Positions 1 through 7,859 of a DNA stretch of 64,000 bases are shown piece after piece; position 1 is the stretch's first letter, and each line of letters begins with the position of its first letter. The position numbers were made by a program, and so were the translations under genes. The notes under the pieces were generated by a model. It was given only the letters and a program-made list of their open reading frames with translations, was not told the DNA's origin and made no database searches. The DNA is from Actinomadura viridilutea. GTDB taxonomy: Bacteria > Actinomycetota > Actinomycetes > Streptosporangiales > Streptosporangiaceae. The stretch spans positions 1-64,000 of the forward strand of contig PVNI01000022.1 of assembly GCA_003001795.1 (NCBI GenBank), in the 5' to 3' direction.

Positions 1-143
1 GGGTTGTGCTCCACCCACCCGGCGCGCGGCAGGATCTGCTCGTGCTCGAGCTGGTGGCGGGCGATCTCGTCGCCGCCGTGATCGAAGATCATGAATCTGG
101 TGCTGGTGGTGCCCTGGTCCAGAGCGCCCACGACGTCGCCCAT
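1..143 (-). CDS. glpK: Glycerol kinase, 5' end only
   Basis: The first 47 codons of a minus-strand gene that runs off the left edge. The translation opens with [20 protein letters not shown], which carries the FGGY-kinase phosphate-binding motif DQGTTSTR typical of glycerol kinase (ATP + glycerol to glycerol 3-phosphate, cytoplasm). The ATG at 143 is preceded by AGGAGG a few bases upstream. It lies about 100 bp downstream of a glycerol facilitator gene on the same strand, the classical glpFK arrangement. The family call is firm from the motif and context. The rest of the enzyme is outside the window. Confidence 0.9.
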   Translation of the reverse strand, partial: MGDVVGALDQGTTSTRFMIFDHGGDEIARHQLEHEQILPRAGWVEHN

Positions 144-240
144 CTCATCCTCCTCACTCTGGCGAGCGGACGATCTCCGCTCCTCGCACTCGATCCGCCG
201 CCGGAACCGGCGCGGGCATGCGGTGATCAGGGGCCGGGGA

Positions 241-1077
241 TCAGGGGGGAGCCTCGTCGGGCTGTCGCGCGGCGGCGTCGAGGTCGGCGGGCGCGGGCAG
301 GTTGCGGCCGATGAGCAGGATGTAGAGGGCGGCCCCGATGACGCCGCCCACCAGCGGGCCGACGATCGGCACCCAGAAGTACAGGTCGCCGTTCTGGTCG
401 CGCCAGGCGCCGCCGTACCCGGTGAGGTACTGGGCCAGGCGCGGTCCGAAGTCCCGGGCGGGGTTGATGGCGTAGCCGGCGTTGGTGCCCCAGGCCATGC
501 CGATGCCGACCACGAGCAGGCCGATGACCACCGGGGCCAGGTTGGCCAGCGGCGGCAGGTTGCGCGCGTCGATCAGGGCGAGCACGACGAACAGCAGGAT
601 CGCGGTGCCGATGATCTGGTCGCGCAGGCCGCCCCACATGTCCACCGGCAGGGCGCCGTTGCCCGGCAGCGTGGAGAACACGACCTGGGTCTTGATGGTG
701 TGCTCGGGGTCGACCTTGGCGAGCGCCTCGGTGTAGTTCCAGCGGACCAGCAGCGCGGCGACGAACGCCCCGGCGACCTGCGCGACGACGTACGGGGCGA
801 CCTTGCGCCAGGGGAACCCCTTGAAGACCGCGAGCGCGACGGTCACGGCCGGGTTGATGTGGCCGCCGCTGAGCGCCGCGGCCACGTAGACGCCCAGCGT
901 GACGCCGATGCCCCAGGCCCAGGCGATGCTGTCGTGGTCGCCGAGGCCGCCCGCGACGACCTGCGCGACCACCCCCACGCCGAACAGGATGAGGATCATC
1001 GTCCCGGCGAACTCCGCGGCCATCTCGCGGGCGAGCCGCGGGAGCCGAGCCGGCGGTCGTCCCGGTCGTGCCCCCAT
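241..1077 (-). CDS. glpF: Glycerol facilitator / aquaglyceroporin (MIP family)
   Basis: A 278-residue membrane channel of the major intrinsic protein family. Both half-helix NPA motifs are present ([11 protein letters not shown] and [14 protein letters not shown]). The Asp directly after the second NPAR is the usual mark of glycerol-conducting rather than water-only members. Six hydrophobic segments fit the fold. I chose the ATG at 1077 because CGGGAGGAGGCGATC precedes it; the frame stays open further upstream without a ribosome site. It supplies glycerol to the kinase encoded just downstream. About 240 bp separate it from the next gene upstream, which must hold its promoter. Confidence 0.92.
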   Translation of the reverse strand: MGARPGRPPARLPRLAREMAAEFAGTMILILFGVGVVAQVVAGGLGDHDSIAWAWGIGVTLGVYVAAALSGGHINPAVTVALAVFKGFPWRKVAPYVVAQVAGAFVAALLVRWNYTEALAKVDPEHTIKTQVVFSTLPGNGALPVDMWGGLRDQIIGTAILLFVVLALIDARNLPPLANLAPVVIGLLVVGIGMAWGTNAGYAINPARDFGPRLAQYLTGYGGAWRDQNGDLYFWVPIVGPLVGGVIGAALYILLIGRNLPAPADLDAAARQPDEAPP

Positions 1078-1129
1078 GATCGCCTCCTCCCGCCGCGGCC
1101 ACCCGCCGTCACCGTGCGTGACGACCGTC

Positions 1130-1149
1130 CGGGATGTCGAGCATTCCCG
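1130..1149. promoter_or_regulatory. Imperfect inverted repeat upstream of glpF
   Basis: CGGGATGTCGAGCATTCCCG lies 53 bp upstream of the glpF start. The arms CGGGA and TCCCG match and the inner ATG/CAT bases pair with a one-base offset. It is placed where a repressor of glycerol genes could act. The binding protein is unknown and the match could be chance. Confidence 0.3.
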
Positions 1150-1318
1150 TAACGCCACGTGATAAGCGACGCGGAGCGCGGCGTTCCACAACGGTGGGAG
1201 GGGCTCTTCCCGGACTCTGCCGCGGCGCGGAGACGCCGGGGGTGTGCATGCGCTTCTCGTAGGGGAAGGTTCCTGGTCGTCCTGCGCAGCGTGCCGAGCC
1301 GCCGAGGCGCGGCCCGGC

Positions 1319-2248
1319 CTAAGCGCGACGCGGGGCGGATTCCGGGGTCGCGACGGGAGGCGCCTCGATGAACTCGATCGTCCGGTCGGCGATGCGGCGC
1401 GCCGCCGACTCGTAGCGGGAGCGCAGCTCGTGCAGCACCGCCTGGGCGCGCACCGCCGGCCAGTCGGCCGGCAGGTGCTCCACGGGCAGCCAGGGGTCGA
1501 CCCGGACCAGCTGCAGCCACTCGGTGAGCATCCACAGGTAGCGGGCCAGGTCGTCGGGGGCCTGCGGCATCGGGTCGCGGCGGTCCCAGCGGTCCAGGAA
1601 GGCGCGGTAGCCGGCGGCCAGCCCGTCCAGGTCGAAGGCGTCGCGGATCATGCGCGCCACGTCGGTGGGCGCCTCGGCGGCGCCGCAGAACACCTTGACC
1701 CGCCCGTCCAGGCCCAGGTCCTCGATGATCGGGGCGACGTCCACCCGCGACGGCGTCACCCACATGCCGTTGCCCAGCGGTCCGAAGCCGGCCCAGATCA
1801 GGCGGGAGCGCAGGTCGTGGCGCTGCCGCTGCCACGACTCGGGCATGGAGAACGCCAGCACCGTCCATCGCCCGTCCCAGGCGGTGTTGACCGCGCCGCG
1901 CTCCCAGACGCGGCGCTCCCCGTCGACCAGGATCCGCGCCGAGCGCTCGGTCAGACCGAAGTGCATGCGGCGGCCGCGCCTGTGGCGGGCGAGCAGGTCG
2001 CGTGCGACCATGCGGGTGAGCGTGGAGCGGACCGCCTGCTCCCCCACGCCGAGCCGATCGAACACCTCGATGAAGCTGCCGGAGAACACCGCGATGTCGC
2101 GGCGAAGCACGTAGTTGCCCAGGAACGTCAGCATGAGGGCCTGCGGCCGCAGCCGCGGCGGCCCGAGCGCCGCGTCCGCGTCGGTCCGGGCGGCGGCCTC
2201 CGCGCCGCCCGCGGCCTCCCGCTCTGGCGTGGACGTTCGCCTGCGCAC
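1319..2248 (-). CDS. PaaX family transcriptional regulator
   Basis: A GntR-like winged-helix regulator of the PaaX type, about 309 residues. The N-terminal segment RPQALMLTFLGNYVLRR and the helix-turn-helix region with EQAVRSTLTRMVARDLL are characteristic, followed by the central WTVLAFSMPES region. PaaX proteins repress aromatic and phenylacetyl-CoA genes and respond to CoA-thioester ligands. The frame is open up to a GTG at 2284, but that codon has no ribosome site and lies against a palindrome. The GTG at 2248 has GGGGGGACC upstream, so I prefer it. It is divergent from an acyl-CoA ligase gene, its probable target. Confidence 0.85.
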   Translation of the reverse strand: MRRRTSTPEREAAGGAEAAARTDADAALGPPRLRPQALMLTFLGNYVLRRDIAVFSGSFIEVFDRLGVGEQAVRSTLTRMVARDLLARHRRGRRMHFGLTERSARILVDGERRVWERGAVNTAWDGRWTVLAFSMPESWQRQRHDLRSRLIWAGFGPLGNGMWVTPSRVDVAPIIEDLGLDGRVKVFCGAAEAPTDVARMIRDAFDLDGLAAGYRAFLDRWDRRDPMPQAPDDLARYLWMLTEWLQLVRVDPWLPVEHLPADWPAVRAQAVLHELRSRYESAARRIADRTIEFIEAPPVATPESAPRRA

Positions 2249-2288
2249 CGGTCCGGTCCCCCCGCCCCGTCCGAAGTTAGGCACATTA

Positions 2289-2302
2289 TTGACGGCCGTT
2301 AA
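2289..2302. promoter_or_regulatory. Palindromic operator between paaX-like gene and acyl-CoA ligase gene
   Basis: TTGACGGCCGTTAA: an 8-bp perfect core ACGGCCGT with TT and AA flanks, 12 of 14 positions symmetric. It covers the -35 hexamer of the plus-strand promoter, so a bound protein would block it. The adjacent PaaX-type regulator is the natural candidate, by position only. Confidence 0.55.
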
Positions 2303-2317
2303 TGCTACGCCTATGTT
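2289..2317 (+). promoter_or_regulatory. Sigma-70 type promoter for the acyl-CoA ligase gene
   Basis: TTGACG at 2289-2294, a 17-bp spacer and TATGTT at 2312-2317. This would give a transcript start near 2324 and a leader of about 38 nt to the ATG at 2362. The spacing is ideal and the -35 is within the palindrome. Confidence 0.5.
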
Positions 2318-2361
2318 CGGGCTGTCGCCACTGCCTTCGCTCCGCCCCTAGGGGGACGATC

Positions 2362-3936
2362 ATGCGCAACGAAGGACTCGGTTCCTGGCCGGCCCGCCGC
2401 GCCCGCAAGACCCCGCACCGCACCGCCCTGGTCCACCGGGACCAGGTCCGCACGTACGGCGAACTGCACGAACGGGTCACCCGGCTGGCGCACGCCCTGC
2501 GCGCCCTGGGCGTCCGGCGCGGCGACCGCGTCGCCTACCTCGGCCCCAACCACCCGACCTTCCTCGAGACGCTGTTCGCCACCGGCGCGCTCGGCGGCGT
2601 GTTCGTCCCGCTCAACACGCGCCTGGCCGGACCCGAGATCGCCTACCAGCTGGCCGACTCGGGGGCGGGCGTGCTGGTGTACGCGCCCGGCCACGCCGAG
2701 CTGGTGGACGGCATCCGCGACACCGCCGGAGTGCGGGCGTACGTCCCGCTGGAGGCGACCGGCGGCGGGCACGAGGACGGGTACGAGGAGCTGCTGGCCG
2801 CCGCGGCCGCCGACCCGATCGACGAGCCCGTCGGCCTGGACGACCCGTGCATGATCATGTACACGTCCGGCACCACCGGCCGGCCCAAGGGCGCCGCGCT
2901 CACCCACGGCAACATCACCTGGAACGCCGTCAACGTGCTGATCGACCACGACCTGGTCGCCGACGAGGCCGCGCTGGTGACGGCGCCGCTGTTCCACACC
3001 GCCGGACTGAACATGCTGACCCTGCCGGTGCTGCTGAAGGGAGGCCGCTGCGTGCTCGTCGAGCGGTTCGACCCCGAGGGGGCGCTCGACCTGATCGAAC
3101 GGCACCGGATCACGTTCATGTTCGGGGTGCCCACGATGTTCGAGCAGATCGCCCGGTCGCCCCGGTGGCCGACCGCGGACCTGTCGTCGCTGCGGCTGCT
3201 GACCTGCGGCGGCGCCCCCGTGCCCACCTCGCTGATCGCGACCTATCAGGAGCGCGGGCTGACCTTCCTGCAGGGATACGGCATGACCGAGGCGTCGCCC
3301 GGTGTACTGTTCCTCGACGCGGCCCACGCGATCTCCAAGGCGGGGTCGGCGGGGGTGCCGCACTTCTTCAGCGACGTCAAGGTGGTGGGCCCGGACATGC
3401 GGCCGGTGGCGCCCGGCGAGACCGGCGAGATCGTCGTCAAGGGCCCGCACGTGATGCCCGGCTACTGGGGCCTGCCGGACGAGACCGCCCGGGCGTTCAC
3501 CGACGGCTGGTTCCACACCGGCGACGCCGCCCGCGTCGACGAGGACGGCTACGCCTACATCGTCGACCGGATCAAGGACGTGATCATCTCAGGCGGCGAG
3601 AACATCTACCCGGCGGAGGTGGAGAACGCCATCGTGGCCGACCCCGACGTGCTGGAGTGCGCGGTGATCGGCGTGCCCGACGCGAGGTGGGGCGAGGTCG
3701 GGCACGCGGTCGTCGTGCCCCGTCCGGGCTCCGGGCTGACCGCCGAGCGGCTGCTGGCGTCGCTGTCCGGCCGACTGGCCAAGTACAAGATCCCCAAGTC
3801 GGTGGAGTTCGCCGACGCCCTCCCCCGCAACGCCGCGGGCAAGATCCTCAAGGCCCGGCTGCGCGCCGCGCACGGCGCGGCCGGACCGCGGCCCGCGTCG
3901 GGCCCCGACGCGCAGACTCCCCCGACGGAGACGTGA
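2362..3936 (+). CDS. Acyl-CoA synthetase (FadD-like, AMP-forming)
   Basis: A 524-residue member of the ANL adenylating superfamily. It makes an acyl- or aryl-adenylate from a carboxylic acid and ATP and transfers it to CoA. Visible motifs: the P-loop YTSGTTGRPKG near residue 167, YGMTEASP near 308, the hinge region FHTGD...DRIKDVIISGGENIYP, and the C-terminal catalytic lysine in PRNAAGKILK near 489. I chose the ATG at 2362 because GGGGGACG precedes it; an in-frame ATG at 2302 lies inside the promoter. It is followed 19 bp later by an IclR regulator and sits upstream of a Rieske oxygenase, so an aromatic acid is as likely a substrate as a fatty acid. Confidence 0.88.
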   Translation: MRNEGLGSWPARRARKTPHRTALVHRDQVRTYGELHERVTRLAHALRALGVRRGDRVAYLGPNHPTFLETLFATGALGGVFVPLNTRLAGPEIAYQLADSGAGVLVYAPGHAELVDGIRDTAGVRAYVPLEATGGGHEDGYEELLAAAAADPIDEPVGLDDPCMIMYTSGTTGRPKGAALTHGNITWNAVNVLIDHDLVADEAALVTAPLFHTAGLNMLTLPVLLKGGRCVLVERFDPEGALDLIERHRITFMFGVPTMFEQIARSPRWPTADLSSLRLLTCGGAPVPTSLIATYQERGLTFLQGYGMTEASPGVLFLDAAHAISKAGSAGVPHFFSDVKVVGPDMRPVAPGETGEIVVKGPHVMPGYWGLPDETARAFTDGWFHTGDAARVDEDGYAYIVDRIKDVIISGGENIYPAEVENAIVADPDVLECAVIGVPDARWGEVGHAVVVPRPGSGLTAERLLASLSGRLAKYKIPKSVEFADALPRNAAGKILKARLRAAHGAAGPRPASGPDAQTPPTET

Positions 3937-3955
3937 CCCGCCCCAGGAGCCGCCC

Positions 3956-4807
3956 ATGAACGCCACCGGTCCCGCCGCCGCGCTCACCGGTTCCGCGCCC
4001 CCGCCGCGCACGCCGCCCGACGCCGTCGCCGGGCGCCCGTCGGTCGCCCGGCGCGTTCTGGGCATCCTGGACGCCTTCTCCCCGCAGCGGCCGGCGCTGT
4101 CGCTGTCGGACATCAGCCGCCGCGCCGGCCTGCCGCCCGCCACCGCGCACCGGCTGGTCGGCGAGCTGACCCGGTGGGGCGCCCTGGAACGCGACGAGCA
4201 CGGCCTGTACCGCATCGGCCTGCGCCTGTGGGAGGTGGCGGCCCTGGCGCCGCGCGGGCAGGCGCTGCGCGAGGCGGCGATGCCGTTCCTGGAGGACCTG
4301 TACGAGGCGACGCACGAGAACGTGCAGCTGGCCGTGCTGGACGGGCTGGAGGTCGTCTACATCGAGCGCATCTCCTCCCGCAACGCGGTGCACGTGTTCA
4401 CCCGCGTCGGCGGCCGCTGGCCCGCGCACGCCACCGGAGTGGGCCTGGCGCTGCTCGCGCACGCCGACCCCGCCCTGCAGGAACGCGCGATCGCCGGGCC
4501 GCTGCGGCGGTTCACGCCCAAGACGATCTGCTCGGGCGCCGAGCTGCGCCGGGTGCTGGCCGAGGTGCGCCGCACCGGCGTGGCGATCAGCGACGGGCAG
4601 GTCGAGCTGATCGCGCTGTCGGTCGCCGCTCCCGTCTACGGCCCGGACGACACCGTCGTGGCGGCGGTGTCCATCGTGGTGCCGTCCGAGACGTCCGACG
4701 CGCGCGCCCTCATCCCGGCCGTGCGCGCCTGCGCCCGCGGCATCTCCCGCGCGCTGGGCGCGCCGCACGCGCTCCGCCGCCCGCCCAGCGCCGCCGCCCG
4801 CGCCTGA
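3956..4807 (+). CDS. IclR family transcriptional regulator
   Basis: A 283-residue regulator with an N-terminal winged helix (SVARRVLGILDAF, then LSLSDISRRAGLPPATAHRL) and a C-terminal ligand-binding domain. The end of that domain, SVAAPVYGPDDTVVAAVSI, is typical of the family. IclR proteins of this type control aromatic-acid degradation. It is co-directional with the ligase upstream (19 bp gap) and lies directly before a matching IclR-type operator and the Rieske oxygenase gene. It is similar in layout to the second IclR gene in the pca cluster. The ligand is not evident. Confidence 0.88.
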   Translation: MNATGPAAALTGSAPPPRTPPDAVAGRPSVARRVLGILDAFSPQRPALSLSDISRRAGLPPATAHRLVGELTRWGALERDEHGLYRIGLRLWEVAALAPRGQALREAAMPFLEDLYEATHENVQLAVLDGLEVVYIERISSRNAVHVFTRVGGRWPAHATGVGLALLAHADPALQERAIAGPLRRFTPKTICSGAELRRVLAEVRRTGVAISDGQVELIALSVAAPVYGPDDTVVAAVSIVVPSETSDARALIPAVRACARGISRALGAPHALRRPPSAAARA

Positions 4808-4830
4808 TCCGCGAGGGCGCCGCCCGGGTT

Positions 4831-4847
4831 TTTCCGCTGGGCGGAAT
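4831..4847. promoter_or_regulatory. IclR-type operator upstream of the Rieske oxygenase gene
   Basis: TTTCCGCTGGGCGGAAT fits the pattern TTTCCR-N5-YGGAAA at all but the last base. It lies 73 bp upstream of the oxygenase start and 24 bp after the IclR stop. The same pattern occurs at 19139-19155 and 25436-25452. Confidence 0.65.
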
Positions 4848-4919
4848 GGCGGTGGCCCGCGGGCGCGCGGGCCCGGGAAGGTCGGGGTCGACCGACCTGA
4901 CACGCGTCGAGGAGCACCC

Positions 4920-5942
4920 ATGGCCTTCCCACGAAACCAGTGGTACGTCGCGGCGTACGGATCGGAGGTCGGCGACGGACTGCTGGCCCGCACCATCTGC
5001 GGCGAGCCGATCGTCTTCTACCGCACCCGCGACGGGAGGCCCGTCGGGTTGGCGGACCGCTGCGTGCACCGGCGCTACCCGCTGTCGGCCAGCCACCGCG
5101 ACGGCGACCGGATCGTCTGCGGCTACCACGGCTTCACCTACGACCCGGACGGCGTGTGCGTGGCCGTGCCCGGCCAGCGCCGCGTGCCCCGCACCGCCCG
5201 CGTCCCCCGCTACCACGTCGTCGAGCAGGACTCGCTGATCTGGGTGTGGATCGGCGACGACGACAAGGCCGACCCGGCGGCGATCCCGCGGGCGCCCTGG
5301 CTGGACTCCCCCGACTACGTGACGGTGCGGGGCATGGAGCCCCTGGCCGCGCGCTACGAGCTGCTCGTCGACAACCTGATGGACCTGTCGCACGAGACGT
5401 ATCTGCACGCCGGCTACATCGGCACCCCGGAGGTGGCCGCGACCCCGATCACCACGGAGGTGGACGAGGAGGCCGGGGTCATCTACGTCAGCCGCCGCAT
5501 GAAGGACGCCGAGTGCCCGCCCTTCTACGCCAAGTCCACGGGCATCGAGGGCCGCATCGACCGCTGGCAGGACATCGAGTACCACCCGCCGTGCCTGTAC
5601 CTGCTGCACAGCCGGATCGCGCCGACCGGCGTTGAGCCGGGACCCGACGGCGACGACAGCCGGGCCTGCCACGCCGAGATCGTGTACGCGATCACGCCGG
5701 AGACCGAGACGACCACCCACGACTTCTGGATGGTGGCCCGCGACTTCGCGCTCGACGACGAGGAGGTGTCGGCGTTCCTGGCCGAGAGCAACCGCACCGT
5801 CGTGCTGCAGGACGTCGAGGCGCTCAACCTGCTGGAGAAGGTCATCGCCGCCGAGCCGGAGGGCTACCAGGAGCTGAGCATCAACATCGACACCGGCGGG
5901 CTGGCCGCGCGCCGGATGCTCCAGCGGATGACGGCCCGATGA
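4920..5942 (+). CDS. Rieske non-heme iron oxygenase, VanA-like (aromatic O-demethylase oxygenase component)
   Basis: A 340-residue oxygenase subunit. The Rieske [2Fe-2S] ligands are C48-x-H50 and C67-x2-H70 (CVHRRYPL and CGYHGFTY). The mononuclear iron site is visible as DNLMDLSHETYLH, with His158 and His163. Length and motifs match vanillate O-demethylase oxygenases, which turn methoxylated aromatic acids into the phenol plus formaldehyde. An electron-donating reductase (VanB) is not in the window. The stop overlaps the start of the next small gene by 4 bp. If vanillate is the substrate, the product protocatechuate would feed the pca operon 12 kb away; substrate remains inferred. Confidence 0.85.
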   Translation: MAFPRNQWYVAAYGSEVGDGLLARTICGEPIVFYRTRDGRPVGLADRCVHRRYPLSASHRDGDRIVCGYHGFTYDPDGVCVAVPGQRRVPRTARVPRYHVVEQDSLIWVWIGDDDKADPAAIPRAPWLDSPDYVTVRGMEPLAARYELLVDNLMDLSHETYLHAGYIGTPEVAATPITTEVDEEAGVIYVSRRMKDAECPPFYAKSTGIEGRIDRWQDIEYHPPCLYLLHSRIAPTGVEPGPDGDDSRACHAEIVYAITPETETTTHDFWMVARDFALDDEEVSAFLAESNRTVVLQDVEALNLLEKVIAAEPEGYQELSINIDTGGLAARRMLQRMTAR

Positions 5943-6094
5943 GCGCGTCCGGCCGCCGGCTGCGGGTGGAGTGGACTCCCGGCACCGATCTGCTGACGGG
6001 CATCTGCTTCTGCGGCGCGCAGCGCCGGTCCGACGACCCGGTCGAGCTCTGGCGGTGGCTGCTGGCCCACCCCGACCACGACCTCCCCTCCTGA
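5939..6094 (+). CDS. Small protein translationally coupled to the Rieske oxygenase (51 aa, unknown)
   Basis: A 51-residue ORF starting at the ATGA overlap with the oxygenase stop (ATG 5939-5941, TGA 5940-5942) and ending with TGA at 6092-6094. Its stop codon is followed at once by a strong terminator, so it closes this transcription unit. The centre contains CFCGAQRRSDDPVELWRWLL, with two nearby cysteines (CxC) and an acidic, tryptophan-containing tail. Codon use is GC3-rich like its neighbours. I do not recognise a family. Coupling suggests a stoichiometric partner or accessory of the oxygenase, which is inference. Confidence 0.65.
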   Translation: MSASGRRLRVEWTPGTDLLTGICFCGAQRRSDDPVELWRWLLAHPDHDLPS

Positions 6095-6130
6095 GACCGG
6101 CGTGCCGGAGACGTCCGGCACGCCGGTCTC
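6093..6130 (+). terminator. Strong hairpin terminator after the Rieske unit
   Basis: A perfect 17-bp stem, GAGACCGGCGTGCCGGA (6093-6109) and its complement (6114-6130), with the tetraloop GACG. It begins inside the stop codon of the small gene. There is no U-run, as is common for actinomycete terminators. Confidence 0.8.
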
Positions 6131-6239
6131 CCTGTCGTTGATCACGATTGCGCGACACGTCTGGATTTCCGGGCGCCGTCGGCGCCACCATCCGAAGCAC
6201 CATCCGAAAGACCACAGGCCGCGAGCGCAAGGAGATCCC

Positions 6240-7367
6240 ATGAGCCTTCTCCGCGACACCCCGCCGTTCCGCGCCGACCACGTCGGGAGCCTGCTGCGTC
6301 CCCAGCGGCTGCTGCAGGCCCGCGACGACTTCGCCGCCGGCCGGATCAAGGCCGAGGACCTGCGGCAGGTCGAGGACGAGGCGATCCGCGAGGTCGTCCA
6401 GGCCCAGAAGGCGGCCGGGCTGCGCACCGCCACCGACGGCGAGTTCCGCCGCACCGCCTGGCACATGGACTTCATCTACCGGCTGGGCGGCGTCTCCCCG
6501 GCCGACGAGAAGATCAAGGTGAAGTTCCGCAACGAGTCCGGCGACATCGAGTTCACCGCCGCCGCGCTGCGCGTGCACGACCGGGTGCGCCTCGAGGAGA
6601 CGATCTTCGGCGACCACTTCGCGTTCCTGAAGGAGGCGGCGGAGGGCACCGGGCTGACCCCCAAGCTGACCATCCCGTCGCCCAACATGGTCCACTACCG
6701 GGGCGGCCCCGCCGCCATCGACCGGAACGTCTACCCCGACGTGGAGGAGTTCTGGTCCGACCTGGCCGCCGCCTACGCCGAGCAGGTGCGGCGGATCGCC
6801 GAGCTGGGCTGCACGTACCTGCAGTTCGACGACACCAGCCTGGCCTACCTCAACGACCCCGAGCAGCGGCGCATCATCAGGGAGCGGGGCGACGACGCCG
6901 ACCACCTGCACCTGCGCTACATCAAGCAGATCAACGCGGCGCTGGCGGACAAGCCGGAGGGGCTCTCGGTCACCACCCACATGTGCCGGGGCAACTTCCG
7001 CTCGTCGTGGACGGCGGAGGGCGGCTACGACTTCGTGGCCGAGGCGCTGTTCAGCGAACTGGCGGTGGACGGCTTCTTCCTCGAGTACGACGACCACCGC
7101 TCGGGCGGCTTCGAGCCGCTGCGGTTCGTCCCCAAGGGCAAGATGGTCGTCCTGGGGCTGGTCACCACCAAGCGCGGCGCGCTGGAGTCCAAGGACGACC
7201 TCAAGCGCCGGATCGAGGAGGCGTCGCGGTACGTGCCGATCGAGCAGCTGTGCCTGTCGCCGCAGTGCGGCTTCTCCTCCACGGTCGAGGGCAACGTGCT
7301 CACCTACGACGAGCAGATGGCCAAGCTCCAGCTCATCGTGGAGACCGCCGAAGAGGTCTGGGGCTGA
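6240..7367 (+). CDS. MetE-like zinc methyltransferase (cobalamin-independent methionine synthase family, single domain)
   Basis: A 375-residue protein of the UROD/MetE TIM-barrel superfamily, equal to the C-terminal catalytic half of MetE. Probable zinc ligands are His247 and Cys249 in THMCRGN and Cys343 in PQCGFSS; the opening FRADHVGSLLRP is typical. Such single-domain proteins move methyl or alkyl groups onto or off thiols, and their true substrates are mostly unknown. I chose the ATG at 6240 (AAGGAGATCCC upstream) rather than the upstream in-frame codon, which lies inside the terminator arm. The position after a probable O-demethylase invites a one-carbon role, but the terminator between them argues for a separate transcript. 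Confidence 0.8.
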   Translation: MSLLRDTPPFRADHVGSLLRPQRLLQARDDFAAGRIKAEDLRQVEDEAIREVVQAQKAAGLRTATDGEFRRTAWHMDFIYRLGGVSPADEKIKVKFRNESGDIEFTAAALRVHDRVRLEETIFGDHFAFLKEAAEGTGLTPKLTIPSPNMVHYRGGPAAIDRNVYPDVEEFWSDLAAAYAEQVRRIAELGCTYLQFDDTSLAYLNDPEQRRIIRERGDDADHLHLRYIKQINAALADKPEGLSVTTHMCRGNFRSSWTAEGGYDFVAEALFSELAVDGFFLEYDDHRSGGFEPLRFVPKGKMVVLGLVTTKRGALESKDDLKRRIEEASRYVPIEQLCLSPQCGFSSTVEGNVLTYDEQMAKLQLIVETAEEVWG

Positions 7368-7372
7368 TCCGG

Positions 7373-7433
7373 CGGGACGCCTCCGACGTCGGTCGGGCCC
7401 GCTTGGCCTGAACGATCGATCGGAGGCGTCCCG
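7373..7433 (+). terminator. Inverted repeat after the MetE-like gene
   Basis: A perfect 14-bp stem CGGGACGCCTCCGA (7373-7386) with its complement at 7420-7433 and a 33-nt loop. It starts 6 bp after the stop codon, consistent with a terminator, though the loop is long. Confidence 0.5.
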
Positions 7434-7439
7434 ACCGGC

Positions 7440-7812
7440 CAGGGAGGTCTCTCCCCGGAGCCGTTCGACCTGGAGACGATCCGCACCCGGCTGCCGCGCG
7501 GCCAGTGGCCGAGCGCCCGCACCCACACCGTCCGCGCCTGGACCCCTCGATGTCGTGAGCTGACGATCTGCCTCGTCCGCCACGGCGACCGGGGCCCGGC
7601 CGGGCGGGGGCGGCCTGCGGCGGCCGGGCGACGCGATCTTCTTCGCGGGACCGGGCGGCGCCTCTGCGCCGCCCGGAGCCGGGCCGCACCCGCCGACGGA
7701 CGACGGGAGGCGCTGTCAGCGACCGCCGCCTCGATGGAGCGGGTGCCGAGGGGCACCCGCTCGCGTGTCGACGATGTGCAAGGGCCTGCCGACAAGCAGG
7801 AGTCGTCCACGC
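7440..7812 (+). pseudogene. Remnant of a siderophore-interacting protein (SIP, FAD-dependent ferric-siderophore reductase) gene
   Basis: No single open frame exists, but the pieces of a SIP protein follow one another in order across frames. First, from about 7455, FDLETIRTRLPRGQW, then SARTHTVRAW and ELTICLVRHGDRGPAGR (families read ARTYTVR... FVLHGDxGPASRW). Then a shift near 7590 gives RPGDAIFFAGPGGA. Another shift gives EALSATAASMERVPRGTRSRV and GPADKQE, matching the NAD-binding half (ALPAIAAALERLPAGT...). The N-terminal FAD half and the C-terminal end are missing. So this is a truncated gene with at least two frameshifts. It has no start codon or ribosome site of its own. Confidence 0.7.
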
Positions 7813-7859
7813 GCGCCGACGCGCGGCTCCCGCGCGTCCAGCGGCGTGCGGCCCGCGGG

